Positions 1 through 7,855 of a stretch of DNA of 32,514 nt are shown in pieces. The notes beneath the pieces were generated by a model. The model searched no databases, was not told the origin of the DNA, and saw only the letters and a program-made list of their open reading frames with translations. Position 1 is the stretch's first letter; each line of letters starts with the position of its first letter. Made by a program: the position numbers and the translations under genes. This DNA is from Actinomycetes bacterium (GTDB lineage: Bacteria; Actinomycetota; Thermoleophilia; Gaiellales; Gaiellaceae), in the NCBI GenBank assembly GCA_026708005.1, contig JAPOVR010000082.1, positions 1 through 32,514 on the forward strand, given 5' to 3'.

Positions 1-480
1 ACGTTGTCGCTGACCTCGCAGAGGACGACCGGGCCGCTGGGCGCCGCCAGCGCCTTTTTATGGATGGGGCAGAAAGGACATATAAGCCAGCACCCACCCA
101 CACCCAGGGCCGGCCCCTTTTTATGGATGGGGCACTAGGAGCACATAAAGGCCAACACCCACGCACACCCGAGACGGCCCCGCACAAGACGCGAACTCGC
201 CCAGCCTGGTGAGCCCGGCAAACACCGGCGTGGCGGCGTGGGGTAAAACAGCCCGAAACTTGGGGTAAACATACCAGCAGCCGTCCCGCAAACCCCTCAA
301 CCACCCCGCCCACAGCCTTTCGCCAAACCCTCCTAGGCTATCCACCGCAGCGTCCTCGAGCCATCGGTCACCCAGCACCGTAGCATCGCAGCTCGATTGT
401 GGGACACTAGAGGGGACTCGTCGAAAAGTTAACCGGTATAGTCTGATATTTGTAGCTATTATCATCTTTCCTGACGCGAA
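1..480. other. Gene-free stretch before the first gene
   Basis: Apart from the 63-bp tandem repeat, this stretch is C/A-rich on the plus strand to about 330. It then has an unusually AT-rich segment at 425-475 containing TATAGT (437-442) and TATTAT (457-462), which could be -10 boxes for the gene that follows. A long reverse ORF spans the stretch, but its translation is low-complexity Arg/Pro/Ala and it looks like a GC-rich artefact. Confidence 0.5.
53..178. repeat. Imperfect tandem repeat, two 63-bp units
   Basis: Two adjacent units, 53-115 and 116-178, both begin CCTTTTTATGGATGGGGCA and both end in a C/A-rich tract of the type CACCCACNCACACCC followed by GGCC. The exact 19-bp start and the 63-bp offset are read directly. 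The middle parts differ by substitutions only. No gene is evident here, and I see no sign of terminal inverted repeats or target duplications. Confidence 0.8.
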
Positions 481-1086
481 GTGAGCGTCCGCCTCGTCAC
501 GGCCACGGTTGCCGTGGGGCTCGTTGGGTTGGTGATGGGTGGGCCAGCCGGAGCTGGGCCGCTGGACAGCCCGACCGAGCCCGCCCATCTCTGGGGGCTG
601 GGCATGTCCTCGCCACCTTCGGCCGAGCTGACGGCCGGTCGGCCCAGACCCGGTCTGGACGCGGCCGGGCAAGAGCGGGCGACGACCGCCCGACAGGGCG
701 GGCACGCGGTCAGCGAGGAGGCTGACCGCTTGCGTGCGCGCGCCCGCCGGGATGTGTGGCTGGCGATCCGACTCACATTCCCTCGCAGTGCTTGGGCGGC
801 CGCGCGTTGCATTGTCAAAATGGAGGTTGGGGCCGGGTCTGCGTCGCGGTGGTATCGTCGCTTCTCCGACGTGAAAGGCGCGGAGGGGGAGGTCGGGCCG
901 TGGCAGTTCCACCCGGGCTGGCATACGGGCGGCTGGGACGTGCGGCCGCCGAAGTGGCCGTATCCGGAGCGGTTCCAGCATGACGCGCTGTACGCGACCA
1001 GGAAAGCGCGGGTGCTGTGGCGGGAATCCGGGCGCAGCTTCCGGAAGCACTGGCCAAACACGGCACGAGAATGCGGGGTCAAGTGA
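481..1086 (+). CDS. Putative secreted lysozyme-like (transglycosylase-like) protein
   Basis: A 201-residue protein starting at GTG. Residues 1-26 form a hydrophobic signal-peptide-like segment ending in GPAGAG. A low-complexity Ala/Arg-rich linker follows to about 90. The last 100 residues look like a small lysozyme-superfamily domain: a helix with Cys110, IVKMEVG with Glu115 placed like the catalytic Glu of HESGGN-type transglycosylases, GEVGPWQFHPGWH at 137-148 (compare GAxGPxQF-xP-W), then WPNTARECG near the end with Cys198 as a possible disulfide partner of Cys110. The expected role is cell-wall cleavage outside the membrane, but this rests on motif resemblance only. Two AT-rich -10-like boxes lie 18 and 38 nt upstream. 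No Shine-Dalgarno is clear, so the start is not certain. Confidence 0.5.
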   Translation: MSVRLVTATVAVGLVGLVMGGPAGAGPLDSPTEPAHLWGLGMSSPPSAELTAGRPRPGLDAAGQERATTARQGGHAVSEEADRLRARARRDVWLAIRLTFPRSAWAAARCIVKMEVGAGSASRWYRRFSDVKGAEGEVGPWQFHPGWHTGGWDVRPPKWPYPERFQHDALYATRKARVLWRESGRSFRKHWPNTARECGVK

Positions 1087-1599
1087 CAGCAAGAACGCGG
1101 TCTTGCCCACATCAGCGACGAGGGCACCCTCGCCTGCACGGCATCGACGGGCAATGCGGCCTGAGCCTCCCGGAGCGTGAGGGGGAGCCGGCAAACGGTT
1201 CGGCCACCCGAACGCCAGCGCACGTCGTAGTCTTCGGTTCGCCCAGGCGTCGCAGCCTGAAGCTGCACCGGCCGAGGGGGACGATCTGGATTCCGCGCCC
1301 AAAGCGGCGTCCTCTCGCCGGCCCCGCTACTCGCTGGGGCAGCCAGAGGAAGGGTGCCCGGCGGGCGCTGTGATGCCACCCGGCGCGCCTGAGACTCCAA
1401 CCTCGTCCCTGTAGGGACCGCCCCAACCGGCGGTTCAGCGTGCCTCTTACCGGCGCGGAGCCGCCCGGCCCGAGCGCTACTGTTGCCAGGCGAGCATGCG
1501 ATCTCCAAGCGCTCTCGAAGCCGTGAACCTCGCCGTCCCACCTAGCTCGGTGGGCGCCGCGAGCGCCGCCCCCCCTGCGCGAGCGGGCGCACCCAGCGC
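1087..1599. other. Gene-free stretch with possible integrase relic
   Basis: No intact gene is convincing here. A perfect 6-bp-stem hairpin (CCCACC-TAGCTC-GGTGGG, 1537-1554) lies 45 nt before the permease start. On the minus strand, about 1150-1241 could encode a fragment resembling an integrase N-terminal domain (annotated separately). The rest shows no repeats and no RNA gene. Confidence 0.45.
1150..1241 (-). pseudogene. Possible remnant of a tyrosine integrase N-terminus
   Basis: The minus-strand translation reads TEDYDVRWRSGGRTVCR followed by LPLTLREAQAAL. This resembles the N-terminal arm-binding domain of actinobacterial phage-type integrases (YxVRWR-x-GGR-xxRxFxTxxEAxAF). No catalytic R-H-R-Y region follows in any frame and the surrounding translation is low complexity. 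If real it is a decayed fragment. The match is short and could be chance in GC-rich DNA. Confidence 0.22.
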
Positions 1600-2862
1600 G
1601 TGGACATCGTAACGATCGCCATCTTTGCCGCGGTGCTCGCGACCATCTCGTTCGAGTGGGTCCACCGCACGAAGGCCGCGCTCGCGGGAGCCGGGCTGGT
1701 CATCCTGATCGGCGCGATCGACGAGGAGCACGCGATCGAGTCGGTCGAGTTCGGCACGCTCGGCCTCCTCGCAGGGATGATGCTGATCGTCGCGCTGACC
1801 GAGCGAACCGGCGTCTTCACCTACCTCGCCGTGCGGGCCGCACAGCTCTCAGGCGGGAAGTCCTGGCGGCTCGTCTTCCTAATGGCGGGCGTGACCGGGG
1901 TGCTGTCGGCGTTCCTCGACAACCTGACCGCAATCCTGCTCATCGTTCCGCTCACGCTGCTTCTGGCCGACATCCTGCGCATCTCGGCGATCTCGCTCGT
2001 CTTGATCGAGGTGCTCGCCTCGAATCTCGGCGGCGCGGCGACGCTGATCGGCGACCCGCCGAACATCCTGATCGGCTCGGCCGTGGAGGAGCTCTCGTTC
2101 GTCGACTTCATCGTCAACATGGCTCCGGTCGCCTTCATCTCGCTCTTCGCCGTCACCGGGCTTCTCTACCTGCTGTTGCGCAGCCGTCTCCAGATCGCGC
2201 CGGAGGCCTGGGTGCGTATCCAGCAGATGCACCCCGAGCGCGACCTCAAGAACGCGCCCTACCTGAAACGCTCCCTCGCCGTGCTCGCCGGCACAATCGT
2301 CCTGTTCTTCGTTCACGCCCAGCTGGGACTCGAGCCGTGGGTCGTCGCGCTCGCAGGCGCGACGGTCCTGCTCCTCGTGGCGGCCGACGACGTCGAGGAG
2401 GCTCTCTCGAAGATCGAATGGTCCACCCTCTTCTTCTTCATGGGCCTTTTCGTCCTCGTGGGCGCGCTCGTCGAGCAGGGCGTGCTCGAACGGCTCTCCG
2501 GGGTGATCGCGGACGCCGGCGGCGGCTCAACCGTTACTGAGGGGATGATCATCCTCTGGGGCGCCGCAGCTGGCTCTGCGATCGTCGACAACATCCCGTT
2601 CACAACGGCCATGATCCCCGTCGCGAAGGAGCTGCAGGCCGGCAAGCCGTTCGACGACGGGCTCTGGTGGGCGCTTGCATTCGGCGCCTCCTTCGGCGGG
2701 AACGCAACCGTGATCGCGGCTGCTGCGAACGTCGCAGCAACTGGCGTGCTCGAGCGCGCTGGCAAGAAGGTCTCATTCGGCCAATTCCTTGCAATAGGCT
2801 TGCCGGCGACGATCCTGTCCATGCTGATCGCTACCGCCTACCTCCTGCTCTTCCAGCTCTAG
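1600..2862 (+). CDS. ArsB/NhaD/SLC13-type ion permease
   Basis: A 420-residue integral membrane protein of the ion transporter superfamily that includes ArsB, NhaD and the eukaryotic P protein. It has about eleven hydrophobic segments. Family hallmarks are seen twice, as expected for an inverted repeat: LDNLTAILLIVP then GDPPNILIG in the first half, and DNIPFTTAMIPV then GGNATVIAAAANV in the second. The substrate (Na+/H+, arsenite or a carboxylate) cannot be read from sequence. No arsR or arsenate reductase gene is adjacent, so arsenic export is not supported by context. The start is GTG at 1600 with no strong ribosome site. Length is typical for the family. Confidence 0.85.
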   Translation: MDIVTIAIFAAVLATISFEWVHRTKAALAGAGLVILIGAIDEEHAIESVEFGTLGLLAGMMLIVALTERTGVFTYLAVRAAQLSGGKSWRLVFLMAGVTGVLSAFLDNLTAILLIVPLTLLLADILRISAISLVLIEVLASNLGGAATLIGDPPNILIGSAVEELSFVDFIVNMAPVAFISLFAVTGLLYLLLRSRLQIAPEAWVRIQQMHPERDLKNAPYLKRSLAVLAGTIVLFFVHAQLGLEPWVVALAGATVLLLVAADDVEEALSKIEWSTLFFFMGLFVLVGALVEQGVLERLSGVIADAGGGSTVTEGMIILWGAAAGSAIVDNIPFTTAMIPVAKELQAGKPFDDGLWWALAFGASFGGNATVIAAAANVAATGVLERAGKKVSFGQFLAIGLPATILSMLIATAYLLLFQL

Positions 2863-3045
2863 ACCGTGACGGCTGACCGACAACCGGCCGAGAGCCGCCG
2901 TCTAGCCGGGCGTCGAGCCATCCCCGCAGCAGTCGTGATCTCCCCCCGGTGCGGGCACTCCGTGGCCGGACAACCGAGCGATCCAGCCCGCGAGCATGGT
3001 TTTGCCCTTCCGCGGCATCGCATCGCCTCCCGAGCGGCCCACTAG

Positions 3046-3501
3046 ATGGCCCGAATGTTCGGCATCGAGCTCGTGTTTGCCGCCGTCCGCGAGCGTGCGA
3101 CGTTCCTCGAGGCCGCCTCATCGCTCACCGAGCATCCGGTCTCGGCAATCGCGGTGCTCGCCGATGACGACAGCGTCGTTGGGATCTTCGGCAACGACCG
3201 CCTGATCCATGGCCTCTTCCCCGTCTACCTGGTGGAGCTGCACCACACGGCCTTCGCGACGGACGACCCCGCAGTCCTGCTGCGGTGCGCGAGCGAGGCT
3301 GCGGCCGAGCCGGTCAACGCGCACATGAGCACGCCGACCAACCTCGATATCGACGACAGCGCGATGCACGTCGCCGAGGTCATCCTCCACGAGGAGCACG
3401 ATGCGCTCCCCGTGTGCAAGAACGGGAAGTTCGTCGGCATGCTCGGCCGCTCTGAGTTTGGTAACGCGATGCTGCTGCGCAGTCAGGAAGCCAGCGGCTA
3501 G
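3046..3501 (+). CDS. CBS-domain pair protein
   Basis: A 151-residue soluble protein. Two CBS-like halves are visible: residues about 5-60 (FLEAASSLTEHPVSAIAVLADDDSVVGIFGNDRLI) and about 92-145 (MSTPTNLDIDDSAMHVAEVILHEEHDALPVCKNGKFVGML, seen as two stretches). CBS pairs bind adenine nucleotides and usually regulate a partner enzyme or channel. The partner is unknown, but the gene lies between two transporter genes on the same strand, which hints at a transport-related role (inference). A second ATG at 3055 is an equally possible start. Neither start has a clear Shine-Dalgarno. Confidence 0.8.
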   Translation: MARMFGIELVFAAVRERATFLEAASSLTEHPVSAIAVLADDDSVVGIFGNDRLIHGLFPVYLVELHHTAFATDDPAVLLRCASEAAAEPVNAHMSTPTNLDIDDSAMHVAEVILHEEHDALPVCKNGKFVGMLGRSEFGNAMLLRSQEASG

Positions 3502-3568
3502 ACCGCCGCTCGGCCGCCCGGCGATCGGCCCGACTCTGCTCGGTGCGGCCTGAGGCTGAGCGGGCCAG

Positions 3569-3574
3569 TAAGGT
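3569..3574 (+). promoter_or_regulatory. -10 box for EamA gene (leaderless)
   Basis: TAAGGT ends exactly 6 nt before the GTG start at 3581. Transcription would begin at or next to the start codon. No convincing -35 box was found. Confidence 0.45.
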
Positions 3575-3580
3575 CTCGGA

Positions 3581-4528
3581 GTGACGCAACCGCGCCAGCA
3601 TGGCCCTGCGGCCAGGCCGGTTTGGCTCCTCGGCTCCGCGGTGCTGATCTGGGGCTTGGCGTGGTGGCCCCTCGACATCAGCTCCCAGCACGCGCCGCCG
3701 GTCATGCTCGCCGCCCTGCGGATGGTTCCGTCGGCGCTCTTGCTGTGGCTCGGCTACCTGCTGATGCGCGGCACGCTCCCGCGCGGTCGGCTCCTCGCAG
3801 GCTCGATCCTGACCGGCCTCTTGCTGTTCGCCTTCTTCCAGTGGGCGCTCATGGCCTCGATCGCGTATGCGGGAGCGGGGAACAGCGCCGTCGTGATGAA
3901 CATGCCTCCCCTCCTCGTCGCGATCCTCGGCTGGCTCGCCCTGCGCGAGCGGGTCTCGCGACTCGCGGTCGCCGGCCTCATCACGGGGTTCGGCGGCGTC
4001 GTCCTGATGGTTGCCACCCAGCTTGGCTCCTCGCAGGGGGCCGTACGACTGCTCATCGGCATCGGGCTCGGTCTTGCGGGCTCCCTCGCCTGGGCGGTCG
4101 GCACGCTGGTCATGCGCGGGCTCTCGAGGGACGATCCCAGTATCGACATCGTCGGCGTCAGCGTGGTGCAGTACAGCGTCGGCGCGCTCGCACTCGTCCC
4201 GATCGCCTTCGGCGCGGTCGGCCTGTCGAGCACCAACTGGTCCTCCGCCGAGCTCTGGGCTCCGCTCGTGTGGGTCGGGCCCGTCACCGCCCTGGCCACC
4301 GTGTTCTTCTTCATCGTCCTCAAGAGGCTCGAGGCCGCCCGGACCTCATCGGTGCTCTTCCTCGTCCCCGCGATCGCCATCATCGTCGAGATCGCCCGAG
4401 GGAACGCACCTGGCGCGCTCAGCCTCAGCGGCATGTTCGTCGCGGTGATCGGCGTCGCGCTCGTCACGACACCGCCCGACCTGCTGAGCCGCTCGGTGCT
4501 GGTACGATCAGTGCTCCGGCCGCGCTAG
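3581..4528 (+). CDS. EamA/DMT-family transporter
   Basis: A 315-residue protein with ten hydrophobic segments arranged as two EamA halves (about 15-145 and 160-295), the standard architecture of drug/metabolite transporters. Family-type features include WGLAWWPLDISSQHAPPVMLAALR near the N-terminus (read in two parts) and GNSAVVMNMPPLLVAILGWL at the end of the first half. The likely role is export of a small metabolite or amino acid across the cytoplasmic membrane, substrate unknown. The start is GTG at 3581, with a -10 box 6 nt upstream. The last 16 nt or so of the gene overlap the predicted 5' end of the SRP RNA gene. Confidence 0.85.
   Translation: MTQPRQHGPAARPVWLLGSAVLIWGLAWWPLDISSQHAPPVMLAALRMVPSALLLWLGYLLMRGTLPRGRLLAGSILTGLLLFAFFQWALMASIAYAGAGNSAVVMNMPPLLVAILGWLALRERVSRLAVAGLITGFGGVVLMVATQLGSSQGAVRLLIGIGLGLAGSLAWAVGTLVMRGLSRDDPSIDIVGVSVVQYSVGALALVPIAFGAVGLSSTNWSSAELWAPLVWVGPVTALATVFFFIVLKRLEAARTSSVLFLVPAIAIIVEIARGNAPGALSLSGMFVAVIGVALVTTPPDLLSRSVLVRSVLRPR
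4503..4508 (+). promoter_or_regulatory. Probable -10 box of the SRP RNA
   Basis: TACGAT inside the 3' end of the EamA gene. It lies 4 nt before position 4513, where the RNA terminal helix begins. No clear -35 box was seen. Placement fits transcription starting at about 4513-4515. Confidence 0.4.
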
Positions 4529-4736
4529 GTGGGGAGCTAGCGGTTCCCTGAACCCGCAATCCGCTAGAGCGGGGCTGAATTCCTTCCCGAGGAGGCGCGT
4601 TCCGAGGTAGGGCAAGCGCACGTGAGCGATGAAGGCCAGGTTCCGCGCGACGGAAGCCTGTGAACCGCGTCAGGTCCGGAAGGAAGCAGCGCTAAGCGGT
4701 GTCTTCCGGGCGCCGCGGAGTCGCCTGGTCCGAGCA
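4513..4736 (+). ncRNA. ffs: Signal recognition particle RNA, large bacterial type
   Basis: RNA scaffold of the signal recognition particle, which binds Ffh and targets membrane proteins. The helix-8/Ffh-binding motif GTCAGGTCCGGAAGGAAGCA lies at 4669-4688. The 5' part (GGGGAGCTAGCGGTTCCCTG, then AACCCGCAATCCGCTAGAGC and a GAATTCCTTCCCGAGG segment) matches the Alu domain of the Bacillus-type large SRP RNA, so this is the long form, about 224 nt. Ends were set by terminal pairing: GCTC 4513-4516 with GAGC 4732-4735, and CTAGGT 4525-4530 with GCCTGG near 4723-4728. The gene lies before dnaX, a common bacterial arrangement. Ends are approximate. Confidence 0.93.
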
Positions 4737-4982
4737 ATCGTCGTTCGCACCGCCTCGAACTACCCTTCGAAGGAAGGTGCGCGGCCGGTAGCAAGAGAGA
4801 AGCTCCCGCTTCTTCCCCGAGGCCCCGCGCCGGTGTCTCCGCGCTTGCCCACGGCGCCCTCGCGACCGACCCGGCCGCCGCTCGGAGCGAGGCGCCTGTC
4901 GCCCGGCGAGCATCGTGACGCCGATGGGCAAGCCGGAGCCGGCCCCGCTGATCGGCAGATCCGCGCCAGGCCGTGTTGGGTT

Positions 4983-4988
4983 TACGAT
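4983..4988 (+). promoter_or_regulatory. -10 box for dnaX (leaderless)
   Basis: TACGAT, 7 nt before GTG 4996 and 4 nt before GTG 4993. This supports a start at 4996 rather than an upstream GTG at 4915. Confidence 0.4.
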
Positions 4989-4995
4989 ACCGGTG

Positions 4996-6729
4996 GTGAC
5001 CGCGCTCTACCGCAAGTACCGACCCCAGACGTTCGAGGAGGTCATCGGGCAAGAGCACGTCGTCCGCACGCTCAGGAACGCGATCCTGCAGGATCGCGTT
5101 CGGCAAGCCTACGTGTTCGCCGGCCCGCGCGGCACCGGCAAGACGTCGCTGGCTCGCATCCTCGCCAAGGCCCTCAACTGCGATCAGAGCCCCACCGTGA
5201 CGCCGTGCGGTACGTGCGAGTCGTGTACGGCCATCGCCGCCGGCTCGTCACTCGATGTGATCGAGATGGATGCCGCGTCCCAGCGGGGGATCGACGACGT
5301 TCGCGAGATCCGAGACCGCGCGATCCTCCAGCCCATCGCGCGCAACAAAGTCTACATCCTCGACGAGGCCCACCAGCTCACGAAAGATGCCTTCAACGCG
5401 CTGCTCAAGCTGATCGAGGAGCCGCCGCCTCACCTCGTCTTCGTCTTCTGCACGACCGAGCTCGACAGGATGCTCCCTACCGTCCGCTCCCGCTGCCAGA
5501 CGTTCCCGTTCTCGCGGCCGCGGCTCTCAGATATCCAGCCGCTCCTGCGCCGCATCGCCGACGCAGAGAAGCTGGAGGCACCCGACCCCGCGCTCGCCCA
5601 GATCGCGCACCACTCGCGGGGCAGCTACCGGGATGCGGTCTCGACGCTCGACCAGCTGGCCGCCTCGACCGGCGGGCGGATCACGATCTCAGCTGTCCGC
5701 GACGTCCTCGGCACCATCGAGCAGGATAGCCTGCTTCGGATCGTCGACCTGCTGATCGACGGAGATACGGCCGCGCTCCTCAACTCGATCGAAGAGCTGT
5801 CAGAGCGCGGGCACGACCTCGCCCGACTCGTCAGCGATCTGCTCGAGCACCTCAGGCACCTGCTCCTGCTCCAGCATCTCACCGACATCCCCGACTCGCT
5901 CCCGATCGAGGAGGACTCGCACCAGCGGATCCGATCGCAGGCGACGGCGTTCGGCGAGGCGCGAGTCTTGCGGCTCATCGACCTGTTGGCTGCGGCCCTC
6001 GAAGGCATCCGCCAGGGCGGTGATCCCCGGCTTCCACTCGAGCTGGCGCTCGTCAAGATCAGCCGCCCCGAAGCCGATGTCGGGCGAGAGTCGATCCTGC
6101 TGCGGCTCGAGCGGCTTGAGGCGGCCGCACCGCCCGGTCCGGAGCAGGCGCCCGGCGCCGAGGCGCACGCCGACGCAGCAGCGAAGGAGAGCGACGTCGC
6201 CGCTGTCGCCGGAGGCGGCCAGCGCGAGCAGACGGCTTCGTCGGCGCAGCCCGCGCCGTCGACCGAGCCGTCCGCAGCTGCCGCGGCGCCGCTGCCGCCG
6301 CTTGCGATCGAGCAGATCGCCGACCTGTGGATGGCCCGGGTCGTCGCTGCCGTCGGCGAGCGCTCCCTCGCGGCGGCTTCTGTCCTCGGCAAGGCTCGAC
6401 CGCTCGCGCTCGACGGCGAGCGTCTGCTTGTCGAGCTGCCGGCCGGAGCCGCGTTCCAGCGCACGGTCGTCGAGGGCCCGAAGAACGTCCAGCTCCTCGG
6501 CCACGTTCTCCACGAAGCAACCGGCCGACGGCTCGAGGTCGAGTTTCGCGAAGCGGCTGACCACGCCTCTTCGGGGGAAGACGCGGCTGACCCGTCTTCG
6601 GCCGAGGACGGGCACCCCGCCGAGCGGCCCGCGTCGGATCCCGGCGGGGAAGCCGTCTCCGACGAGGCGCTCGTCAGCCTGCTCAAAGAGACCTTCGACG
6701 CGGAGGAGCTTCAGGAGGGCAATGGCTAG
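4996..6729 (+). CDS. dnaX: DNA polymerase III subunits gamma/tau
   Basis: Clamp-loader ATPase of the replisome, 577 residues from GTG 4996. The N-terminus reads VTALYRKYRPQTF, as expected for DnaX; the open frame extends upstream to 4915 but that part is not conserved. Visible motifs: Walker A GPRGTGKT at 43-50, zinc-binding Cys62, 71, 74 and 77, Walker B ILDEAH at 121-126, sensor CTTE at 152-155 and SRC with the arginine finger at about 165-167. After about 370 comes a long Ala/Pro/Glu-rich linker, then a tau-like C-terminal region ending in a DEALVSLLKETFDAEE segment. I saw no A/G-rich slippery site for programmed frameshifting, so a separate gamma form is not supported. Neighbours are ffs upstream and ybaB 63 nt downstream. 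Confidence 0.96.
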   Translation: MTALYRKYRPQTFEEVIGQEHVVRTLRNAILQDRVRQAYVFAGPRGTGKTSLARILAKALNCDQSPTVTPCGTCESCTAIAAGSSLDVIEMDAASQRGIDDVREIRDRAILQPIARNKVYILDEAHQLTKDAFNALLKLIEEPPPHLVFVFCTTELDRMLPTVRSRCQTFPFSRPRLSDIQPLLRRIADAEKLEAPDPALAQIAHHSRGSYRDAVSTLDQLAASTGGRITISAVRDVLGTIEQDSLLRIVDLLIDGDTAALLNSIEELSERGHDLARLVSDLLEHLRHLLLLQHLTDIPDSLPIEEDSHQRIRSQATAFGEARVLRLIDLLAAALEGIRQGGDPRLPLELALVKISRPEADVGRESILLRLERLEAAAPPGPEQAPGAEAHADAAAKESDVAAVAGGGQREQTASSAQPAPSTEPSAAAAAPLPPLAIEQIADLWMARVVAAVGERSLAAASVLGKARPLALDGERLLVELPAGAAFQRTVVEGPKNVQLLGHVLHEATGRRLEVEFREAADHASSGEDAADPSSAEDGHPAERPASDPGGEAVSDEALVSLLKETFDAEELQEGNG

Positions 6730-6792
6730 CTGTCCAACCCCCCACCCCGTCGCCTACCCTGGGTTGCCTACGACGGATTGCGAGGCGTGAAC

Positions 6793-7119
6793 ATGGCGAA
6801 GCGCATGAACATGAACAAGATGATGCAGCAGGTTCAGCAGATGCAGGCCGAGGTCGCCAAGGCGCAGCAGCAGCTCGCGGAGGAGACGGTCGAGGCCTCG
6901 GCCGGCGGTGGCATGGTCAAGGTCAAGGCATCCGGCGGCGGCGACATCACCGAGATCAAGATCGCTGCTGAGGCCATCGACCCTGACGATCCTGAGATGC
7001 TCGAAGATCTCGTGCTTGCGGCGGTGAACCAGGCGCTCCACAACTCTCAGGAGCTTCAACAGGCAAAGCTCGGGGGCGCCATGGGCGGCCTTGAGGGGCT
7101 CGGCCTGCCGGGCCTGTAG
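6793..7119 (+). CDS. ybaB: YbaB/EbfC-family nucleoid-associated protein
   Basis: A 108-residue protein. It starts MAKRMNMNKMMQQVQQMQ, with the Met/Gln-rich first helix typical of YbaB. A basic helix, the GGGMVKVKASGGGDITEIKI beta hairpin and a DDPEMLEDLVLAAVNQAL helix follow, in the family order. Family members are dimeric DNA-binding proteins of uncertain role, usually found between dnaX and recR, as here. ATG 6793 was chosen because GAGG (6782-6785) lies 7 nt upstream and the family start fits. An in-frame TTG at 6778 would add five residues. Confidence 0.95.
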   Translation: MAKRMNMNKMMQQVQQMQAEVAKAQQQLAEETVEASAGGGMVKVKASGGGDITEIKIAAEAIDPDDPEMLEDLVLAAVNQALHNSQELQQAKLGGAMGGLEGLGLPGL

Positions 7120-7136
7120 ACGGCAGGCACGCCGCC

Positions 7137-7736
7137 CTACATCTCGCGGCGGTCCGACAGCGCGCGGCCGAGCGTGACCTCATCCGCGTACTCGAGGTCG
7201 GAGCCGACCGGCAGGCCGCTGGCGGGGCGCGTGATGTTGACCCGCCCGCGCAGCTGCTCGGCGAGGTAGGAGGCGGTCGCCTCACCGGTCATCGTCGAGC
7301 TCGTCGCCAGCACGACCTCCTCGATCCCGCCGTTCCCAACACGGCGGAGCAGATCGGCGATGCGCAGATCGTCTGGATCGACGCCATCGAGCGGCGAGAG
7401 AGCACCTCCCAGCACGTGGTACAGGCCACGGAACTGGTTGGTCCGCTCGATCGAGACCAGGTCGACCGCCTGCTCCACGACGCAGATGATCGAGCGGTCG
7501 CGGCGGGCGTCCCGACAGACCTCGCACGTCTGTCCCTCGGTGAGGTTGCCGCACGTCGCACAGGCGCGGATGCGCTCCTTGGTCTCTCGAATCGCATCGG
7601 CGAGCGCGAGCGCCTCCTCTCGGGGGACGCGCAGGAGGTGGAAGGCAAGCCGATGCGCCGTGCGGCTGCCCACACCCGGCAGGCGTGTGAGCTGCACGAC
7701 GAGGTTTTCCATCACAGGACCGAACATCACGGGCAT
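7137..7736 (-). CDS. recR: Recombination mediator protein RecR
   Basis: A 199-residue protein that acts with RecO (and RecF) in loading RecA at single-strand gaps. The N-terminal helix-hairpin-helix reads LPGVGSRTAHRLAFHLL. The zinc finger has Cys59, 62, 71 and 74 (CATC...CEVC). A Toprim region follows with IICVVEQAVDL and YHVLGG, and the C-terminal Walker-like part contains TGEATASYLAEQL. ATG 7736 has GGAG about 8 nt upstream. ATG at residue 4 is an alternative that fits family length slightly better. The gene is convergent with ybaB, 17 bp apart, whereas recR usually follows ybaB on the same strand. Confidence 0.96.
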   Translation of the reverse strand: MPVMFGPVMENLVVQLTRLPGVGSRTAHRLAFHLLRVPREEALALADAIRETKERIRACATCGNLTEGQTCEVCRDARRDRSIICVVEQAVDLVSIERTNQFRGLYHVLGGALSPLDGVDPDDLRIADLLRRVGNGGIEEVVLATSSTMTGEATASYLAEQLRGRVNITRPASGLPVGSDLEYADEVTLGRALSDRREM

Positions 7737-7837
7737 TCTGCCTACTCCATCGGTCCTGCCTGCTTGAGCTCTGACCCGAACGGCGCGACGAGAGCGGGCC
7801 GAGCTCGCTGCGTTGCCTGCACGAGGGCCCTGATGCC

Positions 7838-7843
7838 TACACT
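7838..7843 (+). promoter_or_regulatory. Possible -10 box for asd
   Basis: TACACT, 12 nt before the ATG at 7856, in the 119-bp gap between divergent recR and asd. TTGCCT at 7813-7818 is a poor -35 candidate (19-bp spacing). Confidence 0.3.
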
Positions 7844-7855
7844 CCGTGTGGCCTG

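Noticed and set aside
121-1541. Two long minus-strand open frames of 393 and 359 residues
   Set aside because: Translations are Arg/Pro/Ala-rich without domain structure and overlap the better-supported plus-strand gene. Typical of stop-poor GC-rich DNA; only a short integrase-like stretch was kept as a low-confidence relic.
1600-2862. Permease as a dedicated arsenite exporter
   Set aside because: No arsR, arsC or arsA gene lies nearby, and the motifs are shared by NhaD and related carriers.
4996-6729. Programmed frameshift in dnaX producing gamma
   Set aside because: No A-run slippery heptamer and no following stem-loop were seen in the expected region.
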